The notes under the pieces are model-generated. The model was not told where the DNA came from, did no database searches, and was given only the letters and a program-made list of their open reading frames with translations. The translations under genes were made by a program, and so were the position numbers. A stretch of 64,000 nt of DNA from a virus. The stretch covers positions 1-64,000 of the IMG/VR virus record IMGVR_UViG_3300009506_000022, one strand, 5' to 3'. Of the stretch, positions 30,777 through 38,927 are shown in pieces (the first letter of the stretch is position 1; each line of letters opens with the position of its first letter).

Positions 30777-31409
30777 ATGGAATCTAGGTTAAAACCTGTT
30801 GAGAAAGGATATCTTTCGAGGCGTACATGGAGCGAATTTCGAAAGTGTGGCCTAATATGGTGGATAAATCGATTTCTCCATCTGTTCGGTTGGGCAATAG
30901 TTCTTGAAATCGATGAGGATGATTCTATACGAGAGGTGTATCCCGCAAGAACTCGCTTTAGAGGGTTTGATGAAGAAACTGAAACCGCTGGATTCAAGAT
31001 GTTATCGAAGTACTTACAGCGTGTTGGCGATCAACTTGTTGATGACTGCGAGTTTGAAAGTGAGCATATAAATCTTGCTTGTGATAAACAAGGGTTCCCA
31101 AAAAGGAAACATAACATGTTGAGCGTAAACGATATGTTGGAATATGCTTTAAGCGACATTGATTGGAAGCTATGGGATGCGCCGCCAGAATGTATTGCGG
31201 AAGCTTTAGAAAAGCATTTAGTAATAACTTTTGATGATGCCAAGAAAAGGAGCGATTTGTGTGTTGGGCGCATGAGCGATGTTGGTTGGTTTATTGTAAA
31301 AACAGATGGTTTGGAACCAACCATAGTTTGGATAGAGGATAAAGAATCGCATAACTACAAACACACGATTTCACTTGATGGAAAAGTAGTTTTTTTCGAT
31401 TTAGAATAG
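30777..31409 (+). CDS. Conserved phage protein with a domain shared with the 25571 gene
   Basis: Residues 1-75 follow a known phage family pattern of unknown role: WWINRFLHLFGWAIVLEI, then EVYPARTRFRGFDEE. The middle is a linker; the C-terminal domain (PECIAEALEKHLVITFDD, LCVGRMSDVGWFIV, IVWIED) is paralogous to the small protein at 25571-25858. A domain fusion or a duplicated domain is likely. Confidence 0.7.
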   Translation: MESRLKPVEKGYLSRRTWSEFRKCGLIWWINRFLHLFGWAIVLEIDEDDSIREVYPARTRFRGFDEETETAGFKMLSKYLQRVGDQLVDDCEFESEHINLACDKQGFPKRKHNMLSVNDMLEYALSDIDWKLWDAPPECIAEALEKHLVITFDDAKKRSDLCVGRMSDVGWFIVKTDGLEPTIVWIEDKESHNYKHTISLDGKVVFFDLE

Positions 31410-31419
31410 GATAAATAAA

Positions 31420-31710
31420 ATGTGTAAATCTCTAGAACAATCAGGAAGGTTTCCGCTTATTGGCGGTAGCTCGATATCGTGGGAAGCCGCAAAGAAAGCG
31501 CACCGTTTTTATGTTTCTCTATATGGGAACGTTCAGACGCTAGAAGAGATTGCTGGACGTGGCGGGTTTCACATCTTTGAATTCTGTATCTTTTATTTGG
31601 GACTTCCTCCATTCAAAAGCAGAAACGAGAAGAAGCAGCATGAAATCGTTGCTCGTGTAGCATCGATGCTTGGCGACCAGTGGCGTTTCGATAGGGAATA
31701 TAACGAATGA
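31420..31710 (+). CDS. Hypothetical protein, 96 residues
   Basis: Not recognised. Helical, aromatic-rich (WEAAKKAHRFYVSLYGN, GGFHIFEFCIFYLGLPPF). Overlaps the DUF7768-like gene by four bases (ATGA). Confidence 0.55.
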   Translation: MCKSLEQSGRFPLIGGSSISWEAAKKAHRFYVSLYGNVQTLEEIAGRGGFHIFEFCIFYLGLPPFKSRNEKKQHEIVARVASMLGDQWRFDREYNE

Positions 31711-32033
31711 AAACGGTTGCGATTGAAAGCCCATACAAAGGAGATGTTGAGAGGAATCTAAAATATCTCGATGAGTGTATTTTATATTGTATAAAAAATG
31801 GAATGACGCCATATGCAAGCCATAAAATGTTGACAACAGCTCTTGATGATAACCAGAAGTGCGAAAGAACGCTTGGGATCGTGGCTGGATTACATATGTC
31901 AACCAGGATGGACGAAAGAATATTCTTTATTGATTACGGCTTTTCAGATGGAATGTTAGCGGCCAGAAAAGAATATGACATTCGTGGTTTGTCGTATCGA
32001 GTCGTAAAGATACGACAGAAAGAGGAAAAATGA
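31707..32033 (+). CDS. DUF7768-like nucleoside deoxyribosyltransferase-fold protein
   Basis: Pattern of a phage family with a Rossmann-like nucleoside 2-deoxyribosyltransferase fold: VAIESPYKGDVERNLKYLD, then YASHKMLTTALDD, ERTLGIVAGLHM and IDYGFSDGMLAA. The ESPYxG and GxSxGM blocks are the usual ligand-binding segments. Enzyme activity is unproven; a role in base or nucleotide salvage would suit the nearby nucleotide genes. Confidence 0.65.
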   Translation: MKTVAIESPYKGDVERNLKYLDECILYCIKNGMTPYASHKMLTTALDDNQKCERTLGIVAGLHMSTRMDERIFFIDYGFSDGMLAARKEYDIRGLSYRVVKIRQKEEK

Positions 32034-32230
32034 AACGAGGAATAAAAAAATCAGGAGTTTGTGGGCTTCAGAAGTTCTTCAAGGTTTCTGAGGTTTCAAC
32101 ACGATGGGGAGTAAGTGAATCAACGATAAGAAGAATGATCGAACGTGGCGAACTTGCAATAACTCGATTTGGAAACTTGGTTAGGATTTCTATTGAGGAA
32201 ATCAGAAAGCACGAGGAAGCAGATGTATAA
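32030..32230 (+). CDS. Helix-turn-helix (excisionase/MerR-like) protein, 66 residues
   Basis: DNA-binding domain of the HTH_17/excisionase type: FFKVSEVSTRWGVSESTIRRMIERGEL followed by a wing (AITRFGNLVRISIEEI). It is a likely regulator or recombination directionality factor; a serine recombinase is encoded 14 kb away at 46014. Confidence 0.75.
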   Translation: MKRGIKKSGVCGLQKFFKVSEVSTRWGVSESTIRRMIERGELAITRFGNLVRISIEEIRKHEEADV

Positions 32231-33164
32231 GTGTTGTAAATCATGTGTGAATCCGAGATGCGAGTATCACGGTAAAGAAGGACCGCAAGACTTTATTTGC
32301 AAGCAACACATGAGAGTTGCGCAACAAGCCGAGTTTATGCCCGATGGAAGTTGTCGGATGGTTCCAATGAAGACAGAGGAGAATTCGCTTATCTTCAAGA
32401 AGATTCTTGCTGATCTTGCCAAGAACGCTTCTTTCTCTCCAGGTTATCGTTATTGCGGCAATTGGGAGCATCCAGATATAGATATTCCACTGCCAGAGGA
32501 ACATGGATATAAAGAATTAATGACGCTTGGCGATAAGAGCAAAATGCGTTTTATATGGTCAAAAGGACTTAGCTTTGCAGAATTTACAAAGAGGTTCGAA
32601 AAGTCGCTGGTTCGAGATATTTACTCTATGAGTTATAAAACTGATATCGATATTGAAGAAATGCCACTGATAACAGAGCGCGATTTGTTTGAATTAGAAA
32701 CAGAGCGCGTATTTGAATCGAGTTTTGCCAAGAAGTTTGGAATTGAATTGAAGCCTCATCAGGAGTTATTACTTGATGATAAACGTTTTATTTCAGTTAT
32801 TGCAAACTGCAAGATTGATGCTTGTGTTTCGTTTCTAAATACTGGCTGTTTTACTTGGGAATTGAAACCTCGTTGGAAATATGTTTTGGATTTTGATTTT
32901 GACATAGAAGGCGAGTCTTATGAAATCAGAGTTGTTGAATCTGAATGTGAAGGCCATAAATTCGATCTTGTTTATGACGAGGAATTTGAGGGTGATTGTA
33001 AGCGTTCTTTGCAATTTATAACTCATGGCAGTTTGTATCGAACAAGAGTTTTTGTTTTACTGTGGCCAAAGAAGCCAGTTTTTATAAATGAAGCAAGGCT
33101 ATCTTGGAATAAACAAAACAAACGGAAGTTTGAAAACTGGAAGTCGTTGGAGAAGAGTCTATGA
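32223..33164 (+). CDS. Hypothetical protein with N-terminal zinc-finger-like region, 313 residues
   Basis: Not recognised. ATG 32223 follows GAGGAAGC. N-terminal cysteines CCKSCVNPRCEYH and FICKQH suggest a zinc site; the rest is a large alpha/beta domain with strongly acidic strands (YVLDFDFDIEGESYEIRV, FDLVYDEEFEGDC). Basic C-terminus. No catalytic motif identified. Confidence 0.65.
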   Translation: MYKCCKSCVNPRCEYHGKEGPQDFICKQHMRVAQQAEFMPDGSCRMVPMKTEENSLIFKKILADLAKNASFSPGYRYCGNWEHPDIDIPLPEEHGYKELMTLGDKSKMRFIWSKGLSFAEFTKRFEKSLVRDIYSMSYKTDIDIEEMPLITERDLFELETERVFESSFAKKFGIELKPHQELLLDDKRFISVIANCKIDACVSFLNTGCFTWELKPRWKYVLDFDFDIEGESYEIRVVESECEGHKFDLVYDEEFEGDCKRSLQFITHGSLYRTRVFVLLWPKKPVFINEARLSWNKQNKRKFENWKSLEKSL

Positions 33165-33382
33165 ACGAAGTGGAGCGTGAGAAGATAATTTCAAGTTTGA
33201 TCGATTTGGTAAACAGAGTCGAAGGGCTTCAAAACATTGCGAGAAAAAACGGAGAGAAGTTTGATAATCTGACTCGAGCTATCGATGCTCTTTCTGATGC
33301 GATCCGAGATACAGGAAACAATATTTCTCAAACGATTTCAAATGGTTTTGAATATATTTATATCAGGATGTTGCAAAGATAG
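33161..33382 (+). CDS. Small coiled-coil protein, 73 residues
   Basis: All-alpha heptad-like sequence (IISSLIDLVNRVEGLQNIARK, then FDNLTRAIDALSDAIRDTGNNI), so probably an oligomerising helix. Function unknown. ATGA overlap with the previous gene; last gene before a promoter. Confidence 0.6.
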   Translation: MNEVEREKIISSLIDLVNRVEGLQNIARKNGEKFDNLTRAIDALSDAIRDTGNNISQTISNGFEYIYIRMLQR

Positions 33383-33437
33383 ACGGTTTCAGAAAGGTAA
33401 GCAAGAACACAAAAAATGATGCTACAAGAAACTTGAT

Positions 33438-33465
33438 TTGACACTTTGTTGTGAATCGTTATTAT
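33438..33465 (+). promoter_or_regulatory. Sigma70-type promoter
   Basis: TTGACA (33438-33443, perfect -35), 16 bases, then TATTAT (33460-33465, five of six). Transcription should start near 33472, just before the GAGGATGCT leader of the next small gene. The best promoter-like sequence in the window. Confidence 0.65.
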
Positions 33466-33484
33466 AGGGGTATGCGAGGATGCT

Positions 33485-33667
33485 ATGGAACACAAACAAA
33501 AATGGAGAGCTCGAAAGGGAGCTGAGATTTTTGATTTCCGCGAGGATGCTCTCGCGCGTGTTCTGCTTGATGAAGGCTGGGAGGTTTGGGAGCTCGAGAG
33601 TAACGAGCAACCACGGGTTCCTTGCCAATCTGGCGTGTTTCAGATCGATATCAAAAAGCAACTCTAA
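33485..33667 (+). CDS. Small hypothetical protein, 60 residues
   Basis: Not recognised. First gene after the sigma70-like promoter, with GAGGATGCT before the ATG. Sequence is basic at the N-terminus (EHKQKWRARKGAEIFDFRE) then mixed (WEVWELESNEQPRVPCQSGV). Sixty bases follow before the next gene and contain a small hairpin (TTGATT/AATCAA at 33698-33714). Confidence 0.5.
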   Translation: MEHKQKWRARKGAEIFDFREDALARVLLDEGWEVWELESNEQPRVPCQSGVFQIDIKKQL

Positions 33668-33728
33668 TCGATTCATAGACGGTTTTCTATTCATTTATTG
33701 ATTTTATGAATCAAATGGAGGTTATGTT

Positions 33729-33935
33729 ATGGGAATGATACATATATCAATCAAAGGTAGTTTTCAGCCAAACGAGGAAAAAAAATTTTTTGCTGTTGAA
33801 AACGGTCATGCTTCTGCAATCGCAGAAGCAATAAAATGGTTGGCGGGTGTTGTGTTACAAAAAGCTATTCGTCGAGATCATGATTTGCATGAAAGAGGAG
33901 TTAAGCCAAGCGGTCCATTTGGTAAGGTAGAATAA
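33729..33935 (+). CDS. Small hypothetical protein, 68 residues
   Basis: Not recognised. Strong ribosome site (GGAGGTTATGTT). Alpha/beta with IHISIKGSFQ and the helix HASAIAEAIKWLAGVVLQKAI. Same transcript as the previous gene. Confidence 0.55.
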   Translation: MGMIHISIKGSFQPNEEKKFFAVENGHASAIAEAIKWLAGVVLQKAIRRDHDLHERGVKPSGPFGKVE

Positions 33936-33968
33936 CATTTATTGTTTCTTTCGATATAGAGGGTGTTG

Positions 33969-34358
33969 ATGCCTGTATATTTGAAATATCGTGGGATTAG
34001 TATTGGGCCATTTTTGGATGGAACACCATATGAGGAATATCTTAAGTGGTGGAACCCGTTTTTCAAAAAAGCTAAAGAAGATAAGTTTGTTGCTGAGAAA
34101 CAAAAAAGAGTTGGTAGCGTAACCTTCGATGAGCGCGATTTGTTGGCTTGCAAAAGAATTGTTCTAGAGTTTTTTTCTCAATGCGTTGTTATCTCCAAAG
34201 ACGTAAGTCCTTATGATAAAACTTATATTTATTGTTTGTATTCGATGTGGTTTGATTCGCTTCCTTCTGTTCGAGATATGAACCTAGAGGATATTCCTGA
34301 ATACGAATGGTTTATTGGTTCTCGTAATGGCGGTCTTATCTGTATGAGGGTGAAATGA
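33969..34358 (+). CDS. Hypothetical protein, 129 residues
   Basis: Not recognised. ATG 33969 follows GAGGGTGTT. Mixed alpha/beta with aromatic patches (YEEYLKWWNPFFKKAKED, TYIYCLYSMWFDSLP). Overlaps the next gene in an ATGA. Confidence 0.55.
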   Translation: MPVYLKYRGISIGPFLDGTPYEEYLKWWNPFFKKAKEDKFVAEKQKRVGSVTFDERDLLACKRIVLEFFSQCVVISKDVSPYDKTYIYCLYSMWFDSLPSVRDMNLEDIPEYEWFIGSRNGGLICMRVK

Positions 34359-34582
34359 GGTTGCAAATAAAAAACTGCAAAGCTTGTCCTTTGTTGGGAC
34401 AAGAACTGAATAAAGATGGCGTTATTTCGGTGTGGTGTAATCATCCGAGAACTGCGCAAAAAAAGTATGATAAATATGTGATAGGGGGAAATGTTTTTAG
34501 AGGATTTCGAATTGGAGTGCGCAAGCCGCCAAAACAATGTCCATTGTATTATTGTGAGCTCGAGCTGTGTGTGAATAGATAA
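34355..34582 (+). CDS. Small cysteine-rich protein, 75 residues
   Basis: Cysteine/histidine spacing NCKACPLLG, VWCNHP, QCPLYYC, LCVN suggests one zinc-binding knot. No known family; unlike the CxxCG ribbons nearby. Confidence 0.6.
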   Translation: MRLQIKNCKACPLLGQELNKDGVISVWCNHPRTAQKKYDKYVIGGNVFRGFRIGVRKPPKQCPLYYCELELCVNR

Positions 34583-34597
34583 TAAAGGTTCAAGGAA

Positions 34598-34813
34598 ATG
34601 ACAAATAAAGCAGAAATAGCAAAATGGTTGAAAGGTGGTGCTAAGAGATGCGATTCTTCTCTTAGAGTTGGTAAATGTGATATTTGCGGGAAAGCGATTA
34701 TTAGAGGAAACTATTATTTCTCTCAATCAAGCGGCGTTGCTCACATGGATTGTGTTTTATCTGAGGATGTGATGCAAGAGCTAGAGATAGAACGCGGTGT
34801 GCGAAATGTGTAA
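34598..34813 (+). CDS. Small zinc-binding protein, 71 residues
   Basis: KCDICGKAIIRGNYYF, then HMDCVL forms a C-x2-C ... H-x2-C zinc knuckle, LIM- or treble-clef-like. N-terminal helix EIAKWLKGGAKR. Function unknown. Confidence 0.6.
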   Translation: MTNKAEIAKWLKGGAKRCDSSLRVGKCDICGKAIIRGNYYFSQSSGVAHMDCVLSEDVMQELEIERGVRNV

Positions 34814-34931
34814 TCCTACCGATAGGTGGCTTTGTTTTGATGCTGCCTGGAAAAAACAAATGAGTTGGCAGGGATATCCTGAAAACTGGAGACCAAACAA
34901 TAATTTGTTGAAGCGAGCCAATCAAGCCTAG
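34806..34931 (+). CDS. Small tryptophan-rich protein, 41 residues
   Basis: Frame from ATG 34806 to TAG 34931, overlapping the preceding stop by eight bases: CNPTDRWLCFDAAWKKQMSW, then GYPENWRPNNN. Five tryptophans in 41 residues and the overlap style argue for translation, but no ribosome site better than GGTGTG is seen. Its 3' end forms the left arm of a 17-bp inverted repeat. Confidence 0.45.
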   Translation: MCNPTDRWLCFDAAWKKQMSWQGYPENWRPNNNLLKRANQA

Positions 34932-34973
34932 CTTCTAAATCTCCCCCCCGGGAAGCGCTTGATTGGCTCGCTT
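34911..34973 (+). promoter_or_regulatory. 17-bp perfect inverted repeat upstream of the DUF1643 gene
   Basis: Left arm at 34911-34927 and right arm at 34957-34973 are perfectly complementary over 17 bases, with a 29-base loop holding a C-run (CCCCCCCGGG). GAGCGAGGAGTCTT with the GAGGAG ribosome site lies immediately 3' of the right arm. It may be a terminator/attenuator or an RNA switch controlling the downstream gene and helicase. Confidence 0.6.
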
Positions 34974-34987
34974 GAGCGAGGAGTCTT

Positions 34988-35494
34988 ATGGAAAGAAATG
35001 CTGTTATCTCTATGTGTGGAAAATATCGCTATTGGTTATCTCGAAAATGGGATGATATTAACGATAACGAAATGGTTTGTTGGGTGATGTTGAATCCAAG
35101 TATTGCAGATGGAAATGTTGACGATCCAACAATCAGGAAATGTATTGGGTTCAGCAAACAAATAGGATCTGGCGGACTTCAGGTTGTAAATCTTTTTGCG
35201 TATCGAGCGACGAATCCAAGAGAACTTTTGAATGTTCGCGATCCAGTTGGTGTACAGAACTGTAGATGGTTGCGAGATATTCTTCTCAAAAGCAACAAGG
35301 TTATTTTTGCATGGGGTTCTAATGGAGGAAAGAAAAAGCTTATAGATGTAGGTCCTCTTATTTTAATAAACAACATAGTTTTGTTACAAAACATGCAAGA
35401 AAAATTTTTTCGTTTTGGTCTTACCAAAAACGGTCAACCACTTCATCCGCTTATGTTGCCGTATAGTAGCAAACTAGAGAGGGTTTATGAGTGA
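34988..35494 (+). CDS. DUF1643 family protein
   Basis: Conserved family of unknown function seen in phages and bacteria. Blocks: YRYWLSRKWD, then VMLNPSIADGNVDDPTIRKC, QVVNLFAYRATNPREL, FAWGSNGG and HPLMLPYSSKL. The MLNPS.AD...D.T. and N.FA.R.T signatures are diagnostic. It directly precedes and overlaps the helicase gene by eight bases. Confidence 0.8.
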   Translation: MERNAVISMCGKYRYWLSRKWDDINDNEMVCWVMLNPSIADGNVDDPTIRKCIGFSKQIGSGGLQVVNLFAYRATNPRELLNVRDPVGVQNCRWLRDILLKSNKVIFAWGSNGGKKKLIDVGPLILINNIVLLQNMQEKFFRFGLTKNGQPLHPLMLPYSSKLERVYE

Positions 35495-37457
35495 ACTTAT
35501 AGAAGGGTTAAACGACAGACAACAAGAAGTTGTTTATCATGATCAAGGACCAATACTTGTTGGAGCTGGCGCTGGTAGTGGGAAAACGCAAGTCTTGATT
35601 AGAAGAGTCGGATATCTCGTTATAGAAAGAGATGTTGATCCGACTAGGATTCTTGCTGTGACTTTCAGCAAAAGTGGCGCTGAGGAAATGCAAGAACGAC
35701 TTGATTCTCTTATTGGAGAGAGTGGAGCCAGGATTGGAACATTTCATTCTTTAGCATATGAGATCATCAAACACGAAAATTCAGAATATCGAACATGGAT
35801 TGTTGATGACAAAAATAGATATCGTGTTTGTATCAAGGAAGCCGTTGGTTATAAAGGAATCAAATGGAACAATGCAGATGTCAATATTCTGGAGCGTTTT
35901 ATTGAAATCTGTAAAGCTTATGGTGCGCGACCTGGTTCAGCGAAAGCTTTAGAGATAGCACGAAGTTTTGCAAAAAAGAAGCCTAGCTTATCTACGATTC
36001 CGGTAAAAATGATTATGGCTTATGATGAAGCGGAAGGGATTCGAGAATCTAAGCGTCTCATTTGTTTTGACGACATGTTGCTGGAAGCCGTTGAGTTGCT
36101 CACGAACAAGCTTATTTGTAAACATTGGGCGAATAAATACGACTACATTTTACAAGATGAAGCTCAAGATCAAAACTGGTGTCAGTTTCAAATAGGCGAG
36201 CTTCTTGCCAAAGAACATCGCAACTACATGCTGGTTGGCGATCCTTGTCAAACCATATACTCATTTCGTGGTGTTGAGGTAAAGAGATTTTTTGAGCTAA
36301 GAGATCGATGGAATGCAAAGTTCATTTCGATGAACCGAAATTATCGAAGTGGACAATCGATTATTTCTAGTGCCAATTCGTTGTTGCGAAACATGGATCC
36401 TAAAATAGCCTTGAGCGAAATGGTTTGTGAACGATCTGTTGATAGCGAAGTTTCGGTTGTTAGTTACGCAACGCTGGACGAAGAAGGAAACGGCATTGCG
36501 AATCAGATCAAACAGTTGTTGAGTGATGGAGAACAACCTAAGAATATTGCTGTGTTGTATCGCACCAACGCGCAGTCTAGAGCACCAGAGGAATCGTTGA
36601 TTTCTGCTGGTGTTCCATATCAAGTCATAGGGAGTATAAACTTCTATGAACGTAAAGAGGTCAAACATCTTCTATCTTATTTGAGATTAGCGGCTCTTAG
36701 GGGTAGTTTCCAAGATGTTGCTGGTTCAATAAATAGTCCATTTCGATTTCTTGGGAAGAAGTTTCTTGAAAGGGTAGAGAAGGCATCATCGAAAGGCAAA
36801 AAGATAGCTGATTGGCCAGGTCTTGTTCAAGACGTTTGCAAACAGGCTGGCCTTCAATACAGGCAGAAACAGAGCGCTGAAGAATGGATCGATTTAGTTC
36901 GTGAGATGACGGCTCGAGCGATAATAAATCAAACAGAAGAGTGTACGCCAGAGGATTTAGAAGAAGCGAAACCAGCTTCGATCCTTTCCGATATTGTACG
37001 CGAAACAAAATATAAAGAATGGCTGAAACAAGAAGAGGGCGATGAGACTCCAGACAACAGTAGGGTTTCGAATGTCATGGAGATGATTCGCGCCGCAAGC
37101 CGCTTCGATACTGTTGACGCTCTTTTGGATTATGTCGATATGACACTAGAGGCTTCAAAGACCAGTTCTAAAAACGGCGGAGGACCAAACAAAGTTACGT
37201 TGTGTTCGATCCATCGTTCGAAGGGTTTGGAATGGGCGAATGTTTTTATCGCTGGAGTATGCGAAAAGATTCTTCCTCATGGTAGATGCGAAGATATTGA
37301 AGAGGAACGTAGGATTTTTTACGTTGGGATTACGAGAGCTCAAGAGCGGTTGGCGATAAGCGCTGTAAGAAAGATTGCCGTTGGGGGAGACATGATAGAG
37401 GTTGAACCGAGTCGATTCATCAAAGAGATCGGTGGCGAAATAAAACAAGAAGGGTGA
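35487..37457 (+). CDS. UvrD/Rep/PcrA-type superfamily 1 helicase
   Basis: ATP-dependent 3'-5' DNA helicase. Motifs in order: Q-motif NDRQQEVVYH, motif I GAGAGSGKTQV (residues 27-37), Ia VTFSKSGAEEM, II LQDEAQDQN, III VGDPCQTIYSFRG, IV region VLYRTNAQSRAPEE, V CSIHRSKGLEWANVF and VI YVGITRAQERL. 656 residues, close to bacterial Rep/UvrD. Likely helps replication restart or repair alongside the recombination module. Confidence 0.95.
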   Translation: MSELIEGLNDRQQEVVYHDQGPILVGAGAGSGKTQVLIRRVGYLVIERDVDPTRILAVTFSKSGAEEMQERLDSLIGESGARIGTFHSLAYEIIKHENSEYRTWIVDDKNRYRVCIKEAVGYKGIKWNNADVNILERFIEICKAYGARPGSAKALEIARSFAKKKPSLSTIPVKMIMAYDEAEGIRESKRLICFDDMLLEAVELLTNKLICKHWANKYDYILQDEAQDQNWCQFQIGELLAKEHRNYMLVGDPCQTIYSFRGVEVKRFFELRDRWNAKFISMNRNYRSGQSIISSANSLLRNMDPKIALSEMVCERSVDSEVSVVSYATLDEEGNGIANQIKQLLSDGEQPKNIAVLYRTNAQSRAPEESLISAGVPYQVIGSINFYERKEVKHLLSYLRLAALRGSFQDVAGSINSPFRFLGKKFLERVEKASSKGKKIADWPGLVQDVCKQAGLQYRQKQSAEEWIDLVREMTARAIINQTEECTPEDLEEAKPASILSDIVRETKYKEWLKQEEGDETPDNSRVSNVMEMIRAASRFDTVDALLDYVDMTLEASKTSSKNGGGPNKVTLCSIHRSKGLEWANVFIAGVCEKILPHGRCEDIEEERRIFYVGITRAQERLAISAVRKIAVGGDMIEVEPSRFIKEIGGEIKQEG

Positions 37458-37464
37458 AAGCTGT

Positions 37465-37740
37465 ATGAGAGAAAAACTAAAGAAGCGTGTCAGAGATGCT
37501 GTTATGGCTTGTGCTGGTAGGATGAAAGCCAAAAGGCTTTATTTAGAATTTGAGAGAGCCAGCGATGCTCCAACGGCAAGGATGAAAGAATCCGATATCA
37601 AGAAGGTTCTTGATGCCATGATGTCTACATCGAAAGGAAGAATCAAACTTTTTATGTTGGCCTATCTTGGCTTGCAGGTTTGCGATAACGAGATTCAAAA
37701 ATTGGAACGAGGAAGCGACAATCTCCTGATGGGAGATTGA
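37465..37740 (+). CDS. Hypothetical protein, 91 residues
   Basis: Not recognised. Follows the helicase by seven bases with an AAGGGTGAAAG leader. Basic helices (MREKLKKRVRDAVMACAGRMK) then SKGRIKLFMLAYLGLQVCD. Confidence 0.55.
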   Translation: MREKLKKRVRDAVMACAGRMKAKRLYLEFERASDAPTARMKESDIKKVLDAMMSTSKGRIKLFMLAYLGLQVCDNEIQKLERGSDNLLMGD

Positions 37741-37757
37741 GAAAGGAAAATATAGAT

Positions 37758-38105
37758 ATGTCAAATGACGCAAGAGAAATGATGAAACCGTTATCTACAG
37801 ATGAGGTTCGCAATCTGTTGACATCAACTCTTCATGGATCACCTCCACACAAAACGCTGATGAGAATCTTTGCAACTCTTGCGGCGTGGTCGTCTTTGGA
37901 GGAAAACGAACGTGTTGTTTTTGAAGCGATTCAGTCTATTTGTGAATCGTTGAAGCATGCTCATCAAGGTTCTGAAATGATGCTTCAACAAATAGAACGA
38001 AAGGATTATAAGGCGCTTCTAGAAACCGGCAAGGCAGCGAAAGCGGCAATGAGTGAACTTGTTCGAGTGACAGCCGAACTTTTGAAATTGAGACAGAAAA
38101 GTTGA
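37758..38105 (+). CDS. Hypothetical helical protein, 115 residues
   Basis: Not recognised. ATG 37758 follows AAAGGAAAA; TTG 37737, right after GGGAGA, would add seven residues. All-alpha (NLLTSTLHGSPPHKTL, RIFATLAAWSSLEENERVVF, GKAAKAAMSELVRVTAELL). Confidence 0.55.
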   Translation: MSNDAREMMKPLSTDEVRNLLTSTLHGSPPHKTLMRIFATLAAWSSLEENERVVFEAIQSICESLKHAHQGSEMMLQQIERKDYKALLETGKAAKAAMSELVRVTAELLKLRQKS

Positions 38106-38458
38106 TGGATAAACCTACATATCTGATCTCTCTGTTTGGGTGGGAGGGGTTCTGGCCGCTTTTTCTGAAAGATGATTACGAGGAAGCAAAACGGATTGTC
38201 GAAGATGTTGTCAAAAAGCAAGGTGTTCCAGAGGATACAGTTGGCTATTGCGTTACATGTTTTGATCGTAGCGATATTGCGCTTGGCGATATCTTTTATC
38301 AATGCAAAGAGGATCCTTCAGAAAACCCAGATTGGAGAAAGCCTGGTTGTTCTCAATGGGAATGGGATTCGGTTCCTTATCATTCTCGTCCTCGAGAAGA
38401 ATGCACTTGGTGGCGCTCTTTTGTTGTGGATGCTAAAATAGATATTGAGGAAAAATAA
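38105..38458 (+). CDS. Hypothetical protein, 117 residues
   Basis: Not recognised. Starts on the previous stop (TGATG). Tryptophan/cysteine-rich second half (CVTCFDRSD, FYQCKED, PDWRKPGCSQWEWD, CTWWRSFVVD); a metal site is possible. Confidence 0.55.
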   Translation: MDKPTYLISLFGWEGFWPLFLKDDYEEAKRIVEDVVKKQGVPEDTVGYCVTCFDRSDIALGDIFYQCKEDPSENPDWRKPGCSQWEWDSVPYHSRPREECTWWRSFVVDAKIDIEEK

Positions 38459-38667
38459 TGAGTTGTCTGAAGCAATGGAAGGTTGGGCGTCGTGTTCTTG
38501 GTTTGATGGCAAGTGGGGTGGTTGTTATCGCAGAACGGAGAGATGGGGGTGGTTTTCCAGATGAGCAATTTACACTTGCGAGTGGACTTCCAGGTTTGAT
38601 TGCAATACGGGATACGTTGAATGAAGTTATAGACGAGATAAAATCTCGTAGAAAACAAAAGGAGTAG
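38458..38667 (+). CDS. Small hypothetical protein, 69 residues
   Basis: Not recognised. Shares a base with the previous stop. Beta hairpin (VGRRVLGLMASGVVVIAERR) then a C-terminal helix ending RRKQKE. Confidence 0.5.
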   Translation: MSCLKQWKVGRRVLGLMASGVVVIAERRDGGGFPDEQFTLASGLPGLIAIRDTLNEVIDEIKSRRKQKE

Positions 38668-38669
38668 TC

Positions 38670-38927
38670 ATGGTAGAGATATTCATAAACAGGTTGGTTC
38701 AGAAGATAAACATGTTGAACCTTTTTTTGGTGAACAACGTAGTTGTTGAGCAAGACGAAGATATTCCAACAATTATCATTATCAAGGTGTATCTTTCGAA
38801 GTGGGGATATTTTTTCTTCGGATTGATACAGTGGTTTGTGAAAAGGAAGCTTGCTGCGGTTGCTTTAGATCTTCCTGAAGATTTTCAGGTTACCATCGAA
38901 GCGACCTATCAATCCCCAAAGAAATGA
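38670..38927 (+). CDS. Small membrane-associated protein, 85 residues
   Basis: Contains the hydrophobic segments INMLNLFLVNNVVV and IIIIKVYLSKWGYFFFGLIQWFV, the second followed by KRK, which could be a membrane or membrane-surface helix. AAAAGGAG ribosome site. Function unknown. Confidence 0.5.
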   Translation: MVEIFINRLVQKINMLNLFLVNNVVVEQDEDIPTIIIIKVYLSKWGYFFFGLIQWFVKRKLAAVALDLPEDFQVTIEATYQSPKK

